Positions 35,334-44,211 of a DNA stretch of 64,000 bases are shown here, in pieces. A program made the translations under genes and the position numbers. A model generated the notes under the pieces. It worked only from the letters and a program-made list of their open reading frames with translations. It did not search any database and was not told where the DNA came from. This DNA comes from JBBQFD01 sp038321575. GTDB taxonomy: Bacteria > Bacillota_I > Bacilli_A > RF39 > UBA660. Where the stretch lies: assembly GCA_038321575.1 (NCBI GenBank), contig JBBQFD010000001.1, forward strand, positions 14,009 through 78,008. Direction: 5' to 3'. Position 1 is the first letter of the stretch, and the number at the start of each line of letters is the position of its first letter.

Positions 35334-36695
35334 ATGAAAGAATTTAATGAGAATATTTTTAGAGCTTATGATATAAGGGGTATTTACGGAAGTGAACTTA
35401 CGGATGATTTGGCCTACAACCTTGGATTAGCATTTGGTACCAAATTAAAATTAGAGCACAAGACAAGAACTGTTGTTGGGTATGATAACCGCACTTCTTC
35501 AGTGTCGCTTTTTAATGCCCTCACTAAAGGTATTAAAGAAACAGGCATTGATGTTATTAATATTGGATTAGTCACTACTCCGATGTATTATTTTGCTTGG
35601 CAACTATTTCAAGTTGATTCTGGCATTATGATTACGGCTTCACACAATCCTAAAGAACACAATGGTTTTAAAATATCATTTAATGGCACCTTTAATGCCT
35701 ATGGTGAGATGATTCAAGAATTCAAGGAATTCATCAAAAAAGGAAAATTTATAAGCGGTCAAGGACTTACTATTAATGAAGATATAAAAGACCGTTATAT
35801 TGACTTTGTTTTAAAATCAATTAAATTAGGTGAAAGACGACTAAAAATTGTAGTTGATTCAGGTAATGGTACTTCAGCCATTATTATAAAAGATGTTTTA
35901 AATAAATTAAATATTGATTATATCCCTCTTTATACAGAATCAGATCCTAATTTTCCTAATCATCATCCTGATCCTAGTGTTCCAAAAAACATGGAAATGC
36001 TTAGTGAAGTTGTTAGAAGTAAACAAGCTGATGTTGGATTTGCATATGATGGTGATGCTGATCGTATGGGTTTAGTTGATGAATCCGGCAACATGATTAG
36101 TAATGATCACTTTATGATTATGATTGTGAGAGATATTATTAATAACTTAAGCGATAAACGTATTTTGTTTGATGTTAAATGTTCAAAGAGTTTAGAAGAT
36201 GAAATTATTAAATTAGGTGGAACCCCAGTTATTTCAAGGACTGGTAATTCATATCTTAGAGCAAGAATCGTTGATGATAATATCCCTTTTGGCGGTGAGT
36301 TATCAGGACATATTTTCTTTAATGATAAATTCCCTGGTTATGATGATGGTATTTATGCATCACTTAGAATGATGGAAATATTAAGCAATACTAATAAAAA
36401 GGTTAGTGAATTATTAAGTGGTATCACTAAATATTACTCAACACCTGAATTAAAGATGAATGTTAGCGATGATAAAAAATTCGCTTTAATTGAACAAGTA
36501 AAAACTTACTGCCAATCTAAAAATTATAAATTTTTAGATATTGATGGTTGTAAAGTCATATTCGATGATGGCTTTGTTCTTGTTAGAGCATCAAATACCG
36601 GTCCTCAAATAACCTTAAGGTTTGAAGCGACAACTGAATTAAGACTTAATGAAATGAAAACTGAATTTGAAAATGTTATTAATAAAATGCAATAA
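35334..36695 (+). CDS. Phosphoglucomutase/phosphomannomutase
   Basis: This 453-residue alpha-D-phosphohexomutase interconverts hexose-1- and hexose-6-phosphates (glucose and/or mannose). The substrate-binding start is FRAYDIRGIYG, the phosphoserine loop TASHNPKEHNGFK near residue 102, the metal site DGDADRMG near residue 236, the sugar loop GGELSGH near residue 322 and the C-terminal phosphate loop RASNTGPQITLRFEA. It is divergent from the glucan synthase/pgi operon and could supply glucose-1-phosphate for UDP-glucose or recycle it. Divergent TATAAT elements lie in the ~100-nt gap. Confidence 0.93.
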   Translation: MKEFNENIFRAYDIRGIYGSELTDDLAYNLGLAFGTKLKLEHKTRTVVGYDNRTSSVSLFNALTKGIKETGIDVINIGLVTTPMYYFAWQLFQVDSGIMITASHNPKEHNGFKISFNGTFNAYGEMIQEFKEFIKKGKFISGQGLTINEDIKDRYIDFVLKSIKLGERRLKIVVDSGNGTSAIIIKDVLNKLNIDYIPLYTESDPNFPNHHPDPSVPKNMEMLSEVVRSKQADVGFAYDGDADRMGLVDESGNMISNDHFMIMIVRDIINNLSDKRILFDVKCSKSLEDEIIKLGGTPVISRTGNSYLRARIVDDNIPFGGELSGHIFFNDKFPGYDDGIYASLRMMEILSNTNKKVSELLSGITKYYSTPELKMNVSDDKKFALIEQVKTYCQSKNYKFLDIDGCKVIFDDGFVLVRASNTGPQITLRFEATTELRLNEMKTEFENVINKMQ

Positions 36696-36698
36696 AAG

Positions 36699-36724
36699 AA
36701 AAATCTAGGTTATCCTAGATTTTT
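36699..36724. terminator. Bidirectional terminator
   Basis: AAATCTAGG-TTAT-CCTAGATTT with A- and T-runs between the convergent mutase and GLUG genes. Confidence 0.9.
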
Positions 36725-39700
36725 TTAATTTGCTTCAACTGAAATACTTGTACCACTCAGTTTCCAAATAAACTCTAAAGTAGTTGTATCTGTAAAATTA
36801 AATGAAGCATAATTCGTATAAATAGTTGTTTCTAATAACGCTTCTGCTGTAGAATTAATTCCATTTGGATCATACGTGTTAGCACTAATTACTGTACTAC
36901 CGTTAATTGTTGATGTGGCTAAAGCAACCCCTTCTGATAACGGATTGTTGTCCTTAGCACTAATACGGTAAACATTTGCAGTTCCTACTATTGCACCACC
37001 GCGATATAATGATCCGCGTATTGACCCATTTGTATATCCCCAGCTGCTTGGCCAGCCACTATCGTAGGTATATCCAGCAATTCCACCAACATAATTTGTT
37101 CCTGTTACATTTCCTTCTGACATAACATCAGAAGCATTACCATAATTATAACCAATTACTAATCCTGTATATGTAGTTCCCACTATGTTTCCAGATACAT
37201 ATATATCAGAAACATTGGTGCTACTTCCTTGATTATATCCAACTACTCCTCCAGTATGTGTCCCTGTTGCTGTTACAGCCAAGGTTTTTATATTCATTCC
37301 TTTTACTGAACCAGATCCGGTATTATTTCCGACTATTCCTCCGGTATAGTTACTACCATTTACAACAGTATTTGTAACATTGATTTTACTTATTATTCCT
37401 ATATTTACACCGGCAATAGCACCAGTATAATTATCACCATTAATATTTAATCCTGTTAAATTAAAATTAGTAACAGTCCCACTATTATATCCGAATATTC
37501 CGGTATTATAGGCACCGCTCAAGACAATATTATTTAAAGTCTTCCCATTACCATTAAAATTACCAGTAAATCTATTGTTATCGCTTGATAATGTATAAAA
37601 GTATTTATCACTAAAATTGATATTATTCATTAATTTATAATAAGATCCTGGTGATAAACTAATTTGATTAAATTCTTCGTAATTAGTTATCAAATACGGA
37701 TCATCACTAGCGCCAGTACCGCTCATCGTAATAGCGGTATTGGCTATTTTAGGAATTATAACACCGCTGCTATTGTAATCAAAATAATAACCATCAGCAT
37801 CATTATCACCACCAATTATAGTATCTAGAGTTATTTCGTAAGTATTAATACTTGATATTCTAGAAGGACTAATATCAGAACCGTCAACTCCATAAAAACT
37901 AGTACCATTGATAGCTACACCATTAACTAAAATATCACTAGCCGACATAGCTTTATTAATTGTTCCGGCATTACCAGTTGGTGATATTTTATTATAATTT
38001 GACGTCGCTGTAATATTGCCTTTTTTATAAATAACACCATTTATATAGCCATTTATATAACCATATGATTCTGGCCAACCACTATTATGATTATATCCAG
38101 CAATTCCTCCAACATAATTTATGCCAGTTACATTACCTTCAGTTGTAACACTCTTAATATTTCCTTTGTTATAACCGGTAACTAATCCAACAAAATTAAC
38201 CCCTGTTACGTTTCCTTTGTAAGAAACTGTTGATACATATGCATTGAGACCTCCGTCTAATAATCCAGCAATTCCACCAGTATTATCTCCAGTTCCCGTA
38301 ATAGTTGCGTCAATTACATATGCACCGATAATTTTACCGCCACTGTTGCATCCTACTATTCCGCCGGTATTAGAAACGCCATTTACATTAAGATTTGTAA
38401 CATTAATTTTACTAATTGTTCCTGCATTTAAGCCTGCCATTGCACCAGTACAATTTCCTCCACTAATGGTTAATCCTGTTAAATTAACACTGGTAATAGT
38501 TCCACCATTGTATCCAAATATTCCAGTATTATAAGCACCATTTAAAACAATATTACTTAATGTCTTTCCGTTGCCATTAAAATTACCAGTGAATCTGTTA
38601 TTATCACTAGATAATGTATAGAAATACTTGTTACTGAAACTAATGCTATTCATTAATTTATAATAAGACCCTAGCGAGAAACTAATTTGATTAAGTTCTT
38701 CATAATTAGTTATCAAATATGGATCATCACTAGCACCAGTACCGCTCATCGTAATAGCGGTATTAGCTATTTTAGGGATTATAACACCGCTGCTATTGTA
38801 ATCAAAATAATAGCCATCAGCGTCATTGTCACCACCAATTATGGTATCTAGAGTTATTTCATAAGTATTAATATCTGTTATTTTAGAAGAACTAATATCA
38901 GAGCCATCAGCTCCATAAAAACTAGTACCATTGATAGCTACACCATTAACTAAAATATCACTAGCCGACATAGCTTTACTAATTGTTCCGGCATTATCAG
39001 TTGGTGTTATTTTGTTATAAGTTGATTCGGCTGTAATATTTCCTTTTTTATAAAAAACACCAGCTATATAACCATTCATATAACCATATGATTCTGGCCA
39101 ACCACTATTATAAGTGTATCCAGCAATTCCTCCAATATGATTTTGACCACTTATGTTGCCTTCAGTGGTAACATTTTTGATACTACCTCTATTATAACCA
39201 GTAACTAATCCAAGATAACACCATCCTGTTACATCACCTTTATAAGAAGTATTTGAAATATAAGCGTTAGAACCTCCTATAAGAAATCCAACAAGTCCGC
39301 CAACATAGTTGGTACCGATAACATTTGTATCAATTACATATGCACCGATAATTTTACCACCTTCATTATATCCGGCAATTGACCCAGTATAAGTATTACC
39401 AGTAATTAACGAATTACTTAAACTCAAATCTTTAATCGTTCCGCTGTTGTATGCGAATAAACCCACATAATTTTGCGTTGGTCTATTAATGTAAAGATTA
39501 TTAATAAATTTATTGTTGCCATTAAAAGTTCCAGAAAAAATGTAAGTATTATTATTTATCGGCAAGAACCCTAGGCCCGTTGTAAGTTCGGTTTTCAATG
39601 ATTCAATGATAGTGTTACCATTTATATCACCAAAAGCAATTGTTGAACTATTAATATACGATTTATCATCTTGATAATTTAAATTATAATTTAAATAAAT

Positions 39701-40312
39701 TGTTTTGCCATTAAAATTTTCAGTCTTAGCGAGATTCGAAAAAGCCACTAAATCTTCAATGCTGTTTATATTACATGTTGTATTTCCAGCATAGTTTTCA
39801 GTTGCTCCTGATCCGCATATAACTCCAGGATTAGAATCAACTACTTGTGAATATATAACGGTATCGCTATGAATACCCATAATATCTGCTAAAAAGGTTG
39901 TCTCATCAAGAATTGATTCAACAATAGTTGGTTCTACATCAGTGTAATCTTTTACAACAGCAATTTGTAGGTCATTGTTCCAAATACCCAAATAAACAAC
40001 TCCTTCGTTATTTACTTCAACTTTACCACTATCAGGGAGTTTACCTTTAATATTTAATTTAATTTCACTTGTTTGAACACCATCTTCAAAAGTTACAACA
40101 AAACTAGAAACTGTCGTTTCTGTACTATTTAATTCGGCATACTTCATTTCAGCAGCTGAAACAATATTATCAGCACTTCTTAAAAAAACATCTGCTCTTG
40201 CTTTTTGAATGACACCAAAGATGGTTGGTGTTGCTATTAATGCAATAACCGACAAAATCACAATTACTGCTAATAACTCGATTAAAGTAAATCCTCTTTT
40301 AATATTTTTCAA
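36725..40312 (-). CDS. Giant prepilin-like surface protein with GLUG repeats
   Basis: A 1195-residue protein starting TTG at 40312 (AAGGGGG six nt upstream). The N-terminus is a textbook type IV prepilin signal: short basic leader KNIKRG, then FTLIELLAVIVILSV with Glu at +5, followed by an alpha-1-like helix. The rest is a beta-helical array of three long modules rich in GLUG motifs (GTISKINVTN, TGGIVGCNSGG, AGYNHNSGWPESYGYING). Modules 2 and 3 share a 341-residue (1023-bp) period. Likely a secreted or pilus-like adhesin assembled through a prepilin peptidase pathway, but no pilus assembly genes lie nearby. The size is far beyond ordinary pilins (~150 residues). Confidence 0.85.
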   Translation of the reverse strand: MKNIKRGFTLIELLAVIVILSVIALIATPTIFGVIQKARADVFLRSADNIVSAAEMKYAELNSTETTVSSFVVTFEDGVQTSEIKLNIKGKLPDSGKVEVNNEGVVYLGIWNNDLQIAVVKDYTDVEPTIVESILDETTFLADIMGIHSDTVIYSQVVDSNPGVICGSGATENYAGNTTCNINSIEDLVAFSNLAKTENFNGKTIYLNYNLNYQDDKSYINSSTIAFGDINGNTIIESLKTELTTGLGFLPINNNTYIFSGTFNGNNKFINNLYINRPTQNYVGLFAYNSGTIKDLSLSNSLITGNTYTGSIAGYNEGGKIIGAYVIDTNVIGTNYVGGLVGFLIGGSNAYISNTSYKGDVTGWCYLGLVTGYNRGSIKNVTTEGNISGQNHIGGIAGYTYNSGWPESYGYMNGYIAGVFYKKGNITAESTYNKITPTDNAGTISKAMSASDILVNGVAINGTSFYGADGSDISSSKITDINTYEITLDTIIGGDNDADGYYFDYNSSGVIIPKIANTAITMSGTGASDDPYLITNYEELNQISFSLGSYYKLMNSISFSNKYFYTLSSDNNRFTGNFNGNGKTLSNIVLNGAYNTGIFGYNGGTITSVNLTGLTISGGNCTGAMAGLNAGTISKINVTNLNVNGVSNTGGIVGCNSGGKIIGAYVIDATITGTGDNTGGIAGLLDGGLNAYVSTVSYKGNVTGVNFVGLVTGYNKGNIKSVTTEGNVTGINYVGGIAGYNHNSGWPESYGYINGYINGVIYKKGNITATSNYNKISPTGNAGTINKAMSASDILVNGVAINGTSFYGVDGSDISPSRISSINTYEITLDTIIGGDNDADGYYFDYNSSGVIIPKIANTAITMSGTGASDDPYLITNYEEFNQISLSPGSYYKLMNNINFSDKYFYTLSSDNNRFTGNFNGNGKTLNNIVLSGAYNTGIFGYNSGTVTNFNLTGLNINGDNYTGAIAGVNIGIISKINVTNTVVNGSNYTGGIVGNNTGSGSVKGMNIKTLAVTATGTHTGGVVGYNQGSSTNVSDIYVSGNIVGTTYTGLVIGYNYGNASDVMSEGNVTGTNYVGGIAGYTYDSGWPSSWGYTNGSIRGSLYRGGAIVGTANVYRISAKDNNPLSEGVALATSTINGSTVISANTYDPNGINSTAEALLETTIYTNYASFNFTDTTTLEFIWKLSGTSISVEAN
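37440..39260. repeat. 1023-bp long-period direct repeat inside the GLUG gene
   Basis: Blocks from about 37440-38240 and about 38463-39260 align at a constant offset of 1023 bp (341 codons). Long stretches are near identical, for example around 37681 and 38704 (ATCATCACTAGC then CCAGTACCGCTCATCG). The duplication is in frame. Confidence 0.85.
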
Positions 40313-40367
40313 AATATGCCCCCTTATTGTTATTAATAAAATTATAACATTATTTTCTGTTTTTGAA

Positions 40368-40395
40368 AAGAAAAAGACTAATTATTAGTCCTTTT
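40368..40395 (-). terminator. Intrinsic terminator of SDR gene
   Basis: Minus-strand RNA GACUAA-UAA-UUAGUC followed by U-run. Confidence 0.75.
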
Positions 40396-40425
40396 ATGAT
40401 ACATATAAATATAAATTTATAAAAA

Positions 40426-41178
40426 CTACTTTTTTTTATTTTTTTGAATATTATAAGTCATTTGAAGAATTAACTTAGTTGGTACTATACGGCCAATATA
40501 ATAAGCTATCTTCATGTACCATCCCGGTATAATAATTAATTTCTTCTTAAACATTTGATCAATTGCATATTTAGCAACATAACTACTTTTTAAGGGTTTC
40601 ATACTAAAATCAACATTAGCTACTTTACTAAAATTAGTAGAAACTGGTCCTGGGCATAATACTGAGACTACTACTTGAGAGTTATCTCTTTTTAATTCTT
40701 CATATAAAGCAGTTGTTAGTCTTAAAACATAGGCTTTAGTTGCATAATAGGTAGCCATTAAAGGACCTGGTTGAAATGCTGCTGCCGATGCGACATTTAA
40801 GATATAACCACTATTTCTTTTTTTCATATTTTTTAAAAATAGCTTACTCAATATATGGACAGCTTTGATATTTAAATCAATCATATCTAATTCTTTATAA
40901 ATATCCGTATCATTAAATTTACCGAATAAGCCAAAACCAGCATTATTTACTAAAATATCAATCTTATCATTTTCATACATATCATAAAGTTTATTACAGT
41001 TATTTTCTTTACTTAAATCTAAAGTTACTATTTCAGTTTTACCTTTTAACTCTTTAGCAACTTCTTTTAGTTGCACTGTATTTCTAGCTACTAATACTAA
41101 ATCATAACCTAGAGTATCTAAATATCTTGAGATATCACGGCCAATACCACTTGATGCGCCTGTTACTATTGCTTTCAT
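40426..41178 (-). CDS. Short-chain dehydrogenase/reductase
   Basis: This 250-residue classical SDR NAD(P)-dependent oxidoreductase has cofactor motif TGASSGIG at residues 7-14, NNAG at about 88-91, a catalytic Ser around LNVASAAA and YYATKAY with the catalytic Tyr and Lys. A basic residue in the VARN region after beta-2 suggests NADPH preference (inference). The C-terminal ~30 residues are hydrophobic then lysine-rich, suggesting membrane association as in the DltE/YqjQ-like group. The substrate is unknown. It lies downstream of the heliorhodopsin gene but is separated by a terminator. Confidence 0.9.
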   Translation of the reverse strand: MKAIVTGASSGIGRDISRYLDTLGYDLVLVARNTVQLKEVAKELKGKTEIVTLDLSKENNCNKLYDMYENDKIDILVNNAGFGLFGKFNDTDIYKELDMIDLNIKAVHILSKLFLKNMKKRNSGYILNVASAAAFQPGPLMATYYATKAYVLRLTTALYEELKRDNSQVVVSVLCPGPVSTNFSKVANVDFSMKPLKSSYVAKYAIDQMFKKKLIIIPGWYMKIAYYIGRIVPTKLILQMTYNIQKNKKK

Positions 41179-41215
41179 TACAACACCTCTATAATAAGTA
41201 TAACATAATTATAGC

Positions 41216-41245
41216 CATAAAAAAATCTAGATAAACTAGATTTTT
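41216..41245 (-). terminator. Intrinsic terminator of heliorhodopsin gene
   Basis: Minus-strand RNA AAAAUCUAG-UUUAU-CUAGAUUUU followed by U-run. Confidence 0.85.
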
Positions 41246-41251
41246 AAATTA

Positions 41252-42031
41252 TTATGGTTGCATTACTCCGAAGAATACTAACCATGCCAATACTGATTTA
41301 GCAACTAAGCTAAGAATAATATAAGCACGTTCGCCATATAGATAATCTGCCCATTTGCCTTTTTCTTTATATTGTAAGATCATATTAATTGGGAATAGAT
41401 TAAAGAATACTAAATATGATCCAAATACCGCATAAACAAACCATGGTATTTGAGTAGGATCAGAATTACCAAAGGCATACATAATAACTACTATCCAAGG
41501 AATTAAGCCGGCGATTGATCCAAATATAAATGGTAACCAATCAATTTTCTTGTGATTTTGATTCATTTTTTCCATTAATAAACCAAATAGATTCATGGTT
41601 GCATTTAAACCAAAGATCAACATTAATGACCCAATGTCTTTAACGCCGAATAATACAGCAATTAAGACAATCATTAGTGATGAGCTAAGAGCATATTCAT
41701 ACCATCTAAACATATTCATATTATTACTTATTTGTTTAATGTATCCCTTATTAAATCTAGGTGATGCTACTATAAAGTGAAACATCGCTGATAAGAATAG
41801 AAATACTGATACTAATATCCCAAATGGTAAAGTAAACAATACCTTTTGAACATTTACTAAATGCATTGTTGCTTTATCAAAAGTTAAAAAGTTTGAATAT
41901 ATATCTGGTCTAAAATTAGCCACCTTTGCCACATTTAACGCTACATATAGCATAAATGCTCCTTGAATAAAGTGGAAAAATCCCATAAATAAATTAAATC
42001 TTGTTAGGGCCTTAAATTTGTTTTCTAACAT
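41252..42031 (-). CDS. Heliorhodopsin
   Basis: A 259-residue seven-helix retinal protein of the heliorhodopsin family, which has inverted topology (N-terminus inside) relative to type 1 rhodopsins. Family landmarks are the helix-3 motif FRWYEYALSSSLMIVLIA with the Schiff-base counterion Glu112, FHFIVAS at the end of helix 2, GLIPWIVV in helix 5, the loop YKEKGKWADYLYGERAYI, and helix 7 LSLVAKSVLAW with the retinal-binding Lys245. The length matches the family. AAAGGAGG precedes the start. It is a single-gene transcript between two terminators. Known members sense light or modulate enzymes rather than pump; the partner here is unknown. No retinal-forming gene is visible in the window. Confidence 0.93.
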   Translation of the reverse strand: MLENKFKALTRFNLFMGFFHFIQGAFMLYVALNVAKVANFRPDIYSNFLTFDKATMHLVNVQKVLFTLPFGILVSVFLFLSAMFHFIVASPRFNKGYIKQISNNMNMFRWYEYALSSSLMIVLIAVLFGVKDIGSLMLIFGLNATMNLFGLLMEKMNQNHKKIDWLPFIFGSIAGLIPWIVVIMYAFGNSDPTQIPWFVYAVFGSYLVFFNLFPINMILQYKEKGKWADYLYGERAYIILSLVAKSVLAWLVFFGVMQP

Positions 42032-42051
42032 AAATAACCTCCTTTAATATA

Positions 42052-42079
42052 ATAATACCACTTTTTGCATTATTTGCAA
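42052..42079 (-). promoter_or_regulatory. Probable heliorhodopsin promoter
   Basis: TTGCAA (42079-42074) and TATTAT (42057-42052) with a 16-nt spacer, upstream of AAAGGAGG. Confidence 0.5.
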
Positions 42080-42083
42080 GTAA

Positions 42084-42112
42084 ATAAAAAACCATATTTA
42101 ATATGGTTTTTA
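42084..42112 (-). terminator. Intrinsic terminator of DUF1328 gene
   Basis: Minus-strand RNA AAAACCAUAUU-AA-AUAUGGUUUU followed by U-run, separating DUF1328 from the heliorhodopsin promoter. Confidence 0.85.
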
Positions 42113-42117
42113 ACATG

Positions 42118-42285
42118 TTATTCTCTAAAATTTCTCTTTCCGAAAATAACGGAAAGAACAAATAGTACTAAGAATACTAGGAATAGTACTTTAGCAATTT
42201 CAGTTGCTGCGCCGGCAATTCCTCCAAAACCAAGAATACCTGCTATTATAGCAATTATAAAAAAGGTTATTGCATATCTAAGCAT
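42118..42285 (-). CDS. DUF1328 small membrane protein (YtjA-like)
   Basis: A 55-residue protein, [19 protein letters not shown] then [20 protein letters not shown], which matches the compact two-helix DUF1328 family. The start ATG 42285 is chosen because GAGGGGG lies 8 nt upstream; the ATG two codons earlier is too close to it. Relatives are widespread small membrane proteins often linked to stress, with no established biochemical role. It has its own terminator. Confidence 0.88.
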   Translation of the reverse strand: MLRYAITFFIIAIIAGILGFGGIAGAATEIAKVLFLVFLVLFVLSVIFGKRNFRE

Positions 42286-42353
42286 AATCATAACCCCCTC
42301 TCGTTAATGAATATAATATATGATTACATCATTACCTTAAGTATAGCATGATA

Positions 42354-43061
42354 TCACTTATAAACGAAATTGAGTTCTTTATTTATTAGTATGTATATTC
42401 CATATAAAATAGTAAACAAAGTAATTAAAAGTAGATATAACACTACAAGATACCCTATTGGACCAAATAATTTAAACATATTCTCTAAGACAGTCCCTTT
42501 TGGTCCTTCCATTAAATACATAAAATTAGCATGTGTAATTGTATTGAAAATATATATTAATGCCATAATAATTACAGATAATATATAATATGAATATAAA
42601 TCTTTCTTTGTTATTTTAAACTTATAAGTTATTAACATATAAATAGTTCCCATAACCAGCATCATATGACTCATAATAAAGAAAATAGCTCTTAAAAGTC
42701 CTGGGTCGGGATGTAATTTCCCTGGCATTAAAGCTACTGCTAACGCCGTTGGGATTCCTATTAAAAAAGTAAAAGTAAATAACTTATTATTTGGCCATAT
42801 AAGACATATAATAAGGAAAATAAAATCTAAATTGCATACATGAAGAGACAATAAATCTTGGATTTTAAATACTCCAATTGAAATATCAAATCCATATCTA
42901 ACACTTCTTATCAAAATAATAGTAAGTGCTAAGAAAATCCCAATCATTCTTACTTTATCAGGATATTTTTTAGCTATTAATATAAATATAATTCCTAAAA
43001 GAATTGGTATAATCATCGATATAATATGTTCGTAACCAAATAGATTTAGATTATATATCAT
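42354..43061 (-). CDS. YwaF/TIGR02206-type integral membrane protein
   Basis: This 235-residue protein has about seven membrane helices and the family landmarks DLLSLHVCNLDFI near residue 67, GIPTALAVALMPG and HMMLVMGTIYM. The family is widespread in Firmicutes with no defined function. The next gene upstream on this strand (43063) ends one base before its start, so the two are probably co-transcribed. The family assignment is from pattern memory and moderately sure. Confidence 0.75.
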   Translation of the reverse strand: MIYNLNLFGYEHIISMIIPILLGIIFILIAKKYPDKVRMIGIFLALTIILIRSVRYGFDISIGVFKIQDLLSLHVCNLDFIFLIICLIWPNNKLFTFTFLIGIPTALAVALMPGKLHPDPGLLRAIFFIMSHMMLVMGTIYMLITYKFKITKKDLYSYYILSVIIMALIYIFNTITHANFMYLMEGPKGTVLENMFKLFGPIGYLVVLYLLLITLFTILYGIYILINKELNFVYK

Positions 43062-43062
43062 A

Positions 43063-43851
43063 CTATTTTATAATTCTTTCTAGTGATGATGGTACACGAC
43101 CTTTGAATAATATCTTACCATCAACTACCGCAATCTTATCAAAATTTGATCCCGTTTTATTATTATATTTAGTCATTAAATTATTAACACCATTAGTAAG
43201 TGTTTGTATAGCTTCACTTGATGCTACATAATTAGTTGGAATTGGTATTCCTTGAACTGAAACAGATTTTAAACTACCTGTTGATATATTATTAGTTACT
43301 GATCCTTCAAAACTTAAGTACAAATTAACACTACTAGGTAAAAATCCTAGAGCTGGTATCTCTTTTTTAATTTGATCTCTAGAATATTTACTGCCTAATA
43401 CTTCATTTAAGAAATAATCAACATTAGCAGCTCCTGATGCTTCAATCGAACCATCATTATTAATTTTTACTTGAACATTTTTAACAGCAAAATAACTAGG
43501 GCGGTTCATATTAAGGAATGATGTTATTTCTGCACTTGTAAATGATACTTCAATTGGTTTAGCAACTCCAAATACATAATTGTATTTAGCCTCTGAATCA
43601 CCAGTAGGTACTGCATCTTTTACATATTGTAATTTACTCATCATGCTATCATAATCAGCTTTGGTATAAGTAACACCTAGGCTTTTAGTCCATAATAAAC
43701 CAGGCATCATAAATCCTAATATCAATATAATAACAATATTAATAACTATAAAAATCATAAATCTTCTTAGAAATTTATGTTTCTTTTTAGGTTTTGGTTT
43801 CATTGTGACTTCTACTATTTCTTCGTTTTTAATAGGTGTTTCTTGGTCCAT
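43063..43851 (-). CDS. Uncharacterised single-pass membrane protein (YpmS/DUF2140-like layout)
   Basis: This 262-residue protein has a charged cytoplasmic N-terminus (KPKPKKKHKFLRRF), one membrane helix at about residues 31-50, and an extracellular domain of ~210 residues. The start of that domain (IEVSFTSAEITSFLN, VKINNDGSIEASGAANVDYF) resembles lipid-binding-like YpmS/DUF2140 domains, but this is loose. No catalytic residues are apparent. It is the first gene of a pair with the YwaF-like gene. Confidence 0.7.
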   Translation of the reverse strand: MDQETPIKNEEIVEVTMKPKPKKKHKFLRRFMIFIVINIVIILILGFMMPGLLWTKSLGVTYTKADYDSMMSKLQYVKDAVPTGDSEAKYNYVFGVAKPIEVSFTSAEITSFLNMNRPSYFAVKNVQVKINNDGSIEASGAANVDYFLNEVLGSKYSRDQIKKEIPALGFLPSSVNLYLSFEGSVTNNISTGSLKSVSVQGIPIPTNYVASSEAIQTLTNGVNNLMTKYNNKTGSNFDKIAVVDGKILFKGRVPSSLERIIK

Positions 43852-43907
43852 AACTATACCTCTTCTCTAAAGATAATTATATTCCTTAAAATAAAATAAA
43901 TCAATTC

Positions 43908-43942
43908 AATAAAAAATCTAACTTATTATAGTTAGATTTTTA
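43908..43942 (-). terminator. Intrinsic terminator
   Basis: Minus-strand RNA AAAAUCUAACU-AUAAUA-AGUUAGAUUUU followed by U-run, after the small basic gene. Confidence 0.85.
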
Positions 43943-43943
43943 T

Positions 43944-44105
43944 TTATTTGTTAGCTTCCTTAGCTGCTTTTGCTTTTCGATCTGCTTTAGCTTTTTCAGC
44001 TTTTGGTCCATAATATAATGAATTTAATATTTTCATTTTTTTACCAATTTTAATAACAAATTTTTTTCTTACACCTTCTGGTAATTCTCTTTTTACTACT
44101 TTCAT
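43944..44105 (-). CDS. Small very basic protein (53 residues)
   Basis: This short ORF starts ATG 44105 with AGGAG nine nt upstream and encodes MKVVKRELPEGVRKKFVIK, then a middle YYGPK and an Ala/Lys-rich tail (KAEKAKADRKAKAAKEANK). It carries a large net positive charge, like small RNA- or DNA-binding proteins. It is immediately followed by a good terminator, which supports a real gene. The family is not recognised. Confidence 0.7.
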   Translation of the reverse strand: MKVVKRELPEGVRKKFVIKIGKKMKILNSLYYGPKAEKAKADRKAKAAKEANK

Positions 44106-44211
44106 GTAATTCATCTCCTATACGTAATATATTATATCATTAAATGTATATAAAAAACAATATTTAATTGGTTAAGTCGTAATAATATGGCTTTCCATCA
44201 TTACATAAATC

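Noticed and set aside
38244..38534. Plus-strand 96-codon ORF rich in Pro, Ile and Val
   Set aside because: It is the reverse reading of the low-complexity GLUG repeats, with no ribosome binding site or independent support.
36725..40312. Possible CRISPR or tandem satellite array
   Set aside because: The repeats are in-frame coding GLUG motifs of uneven length without unique spacers.
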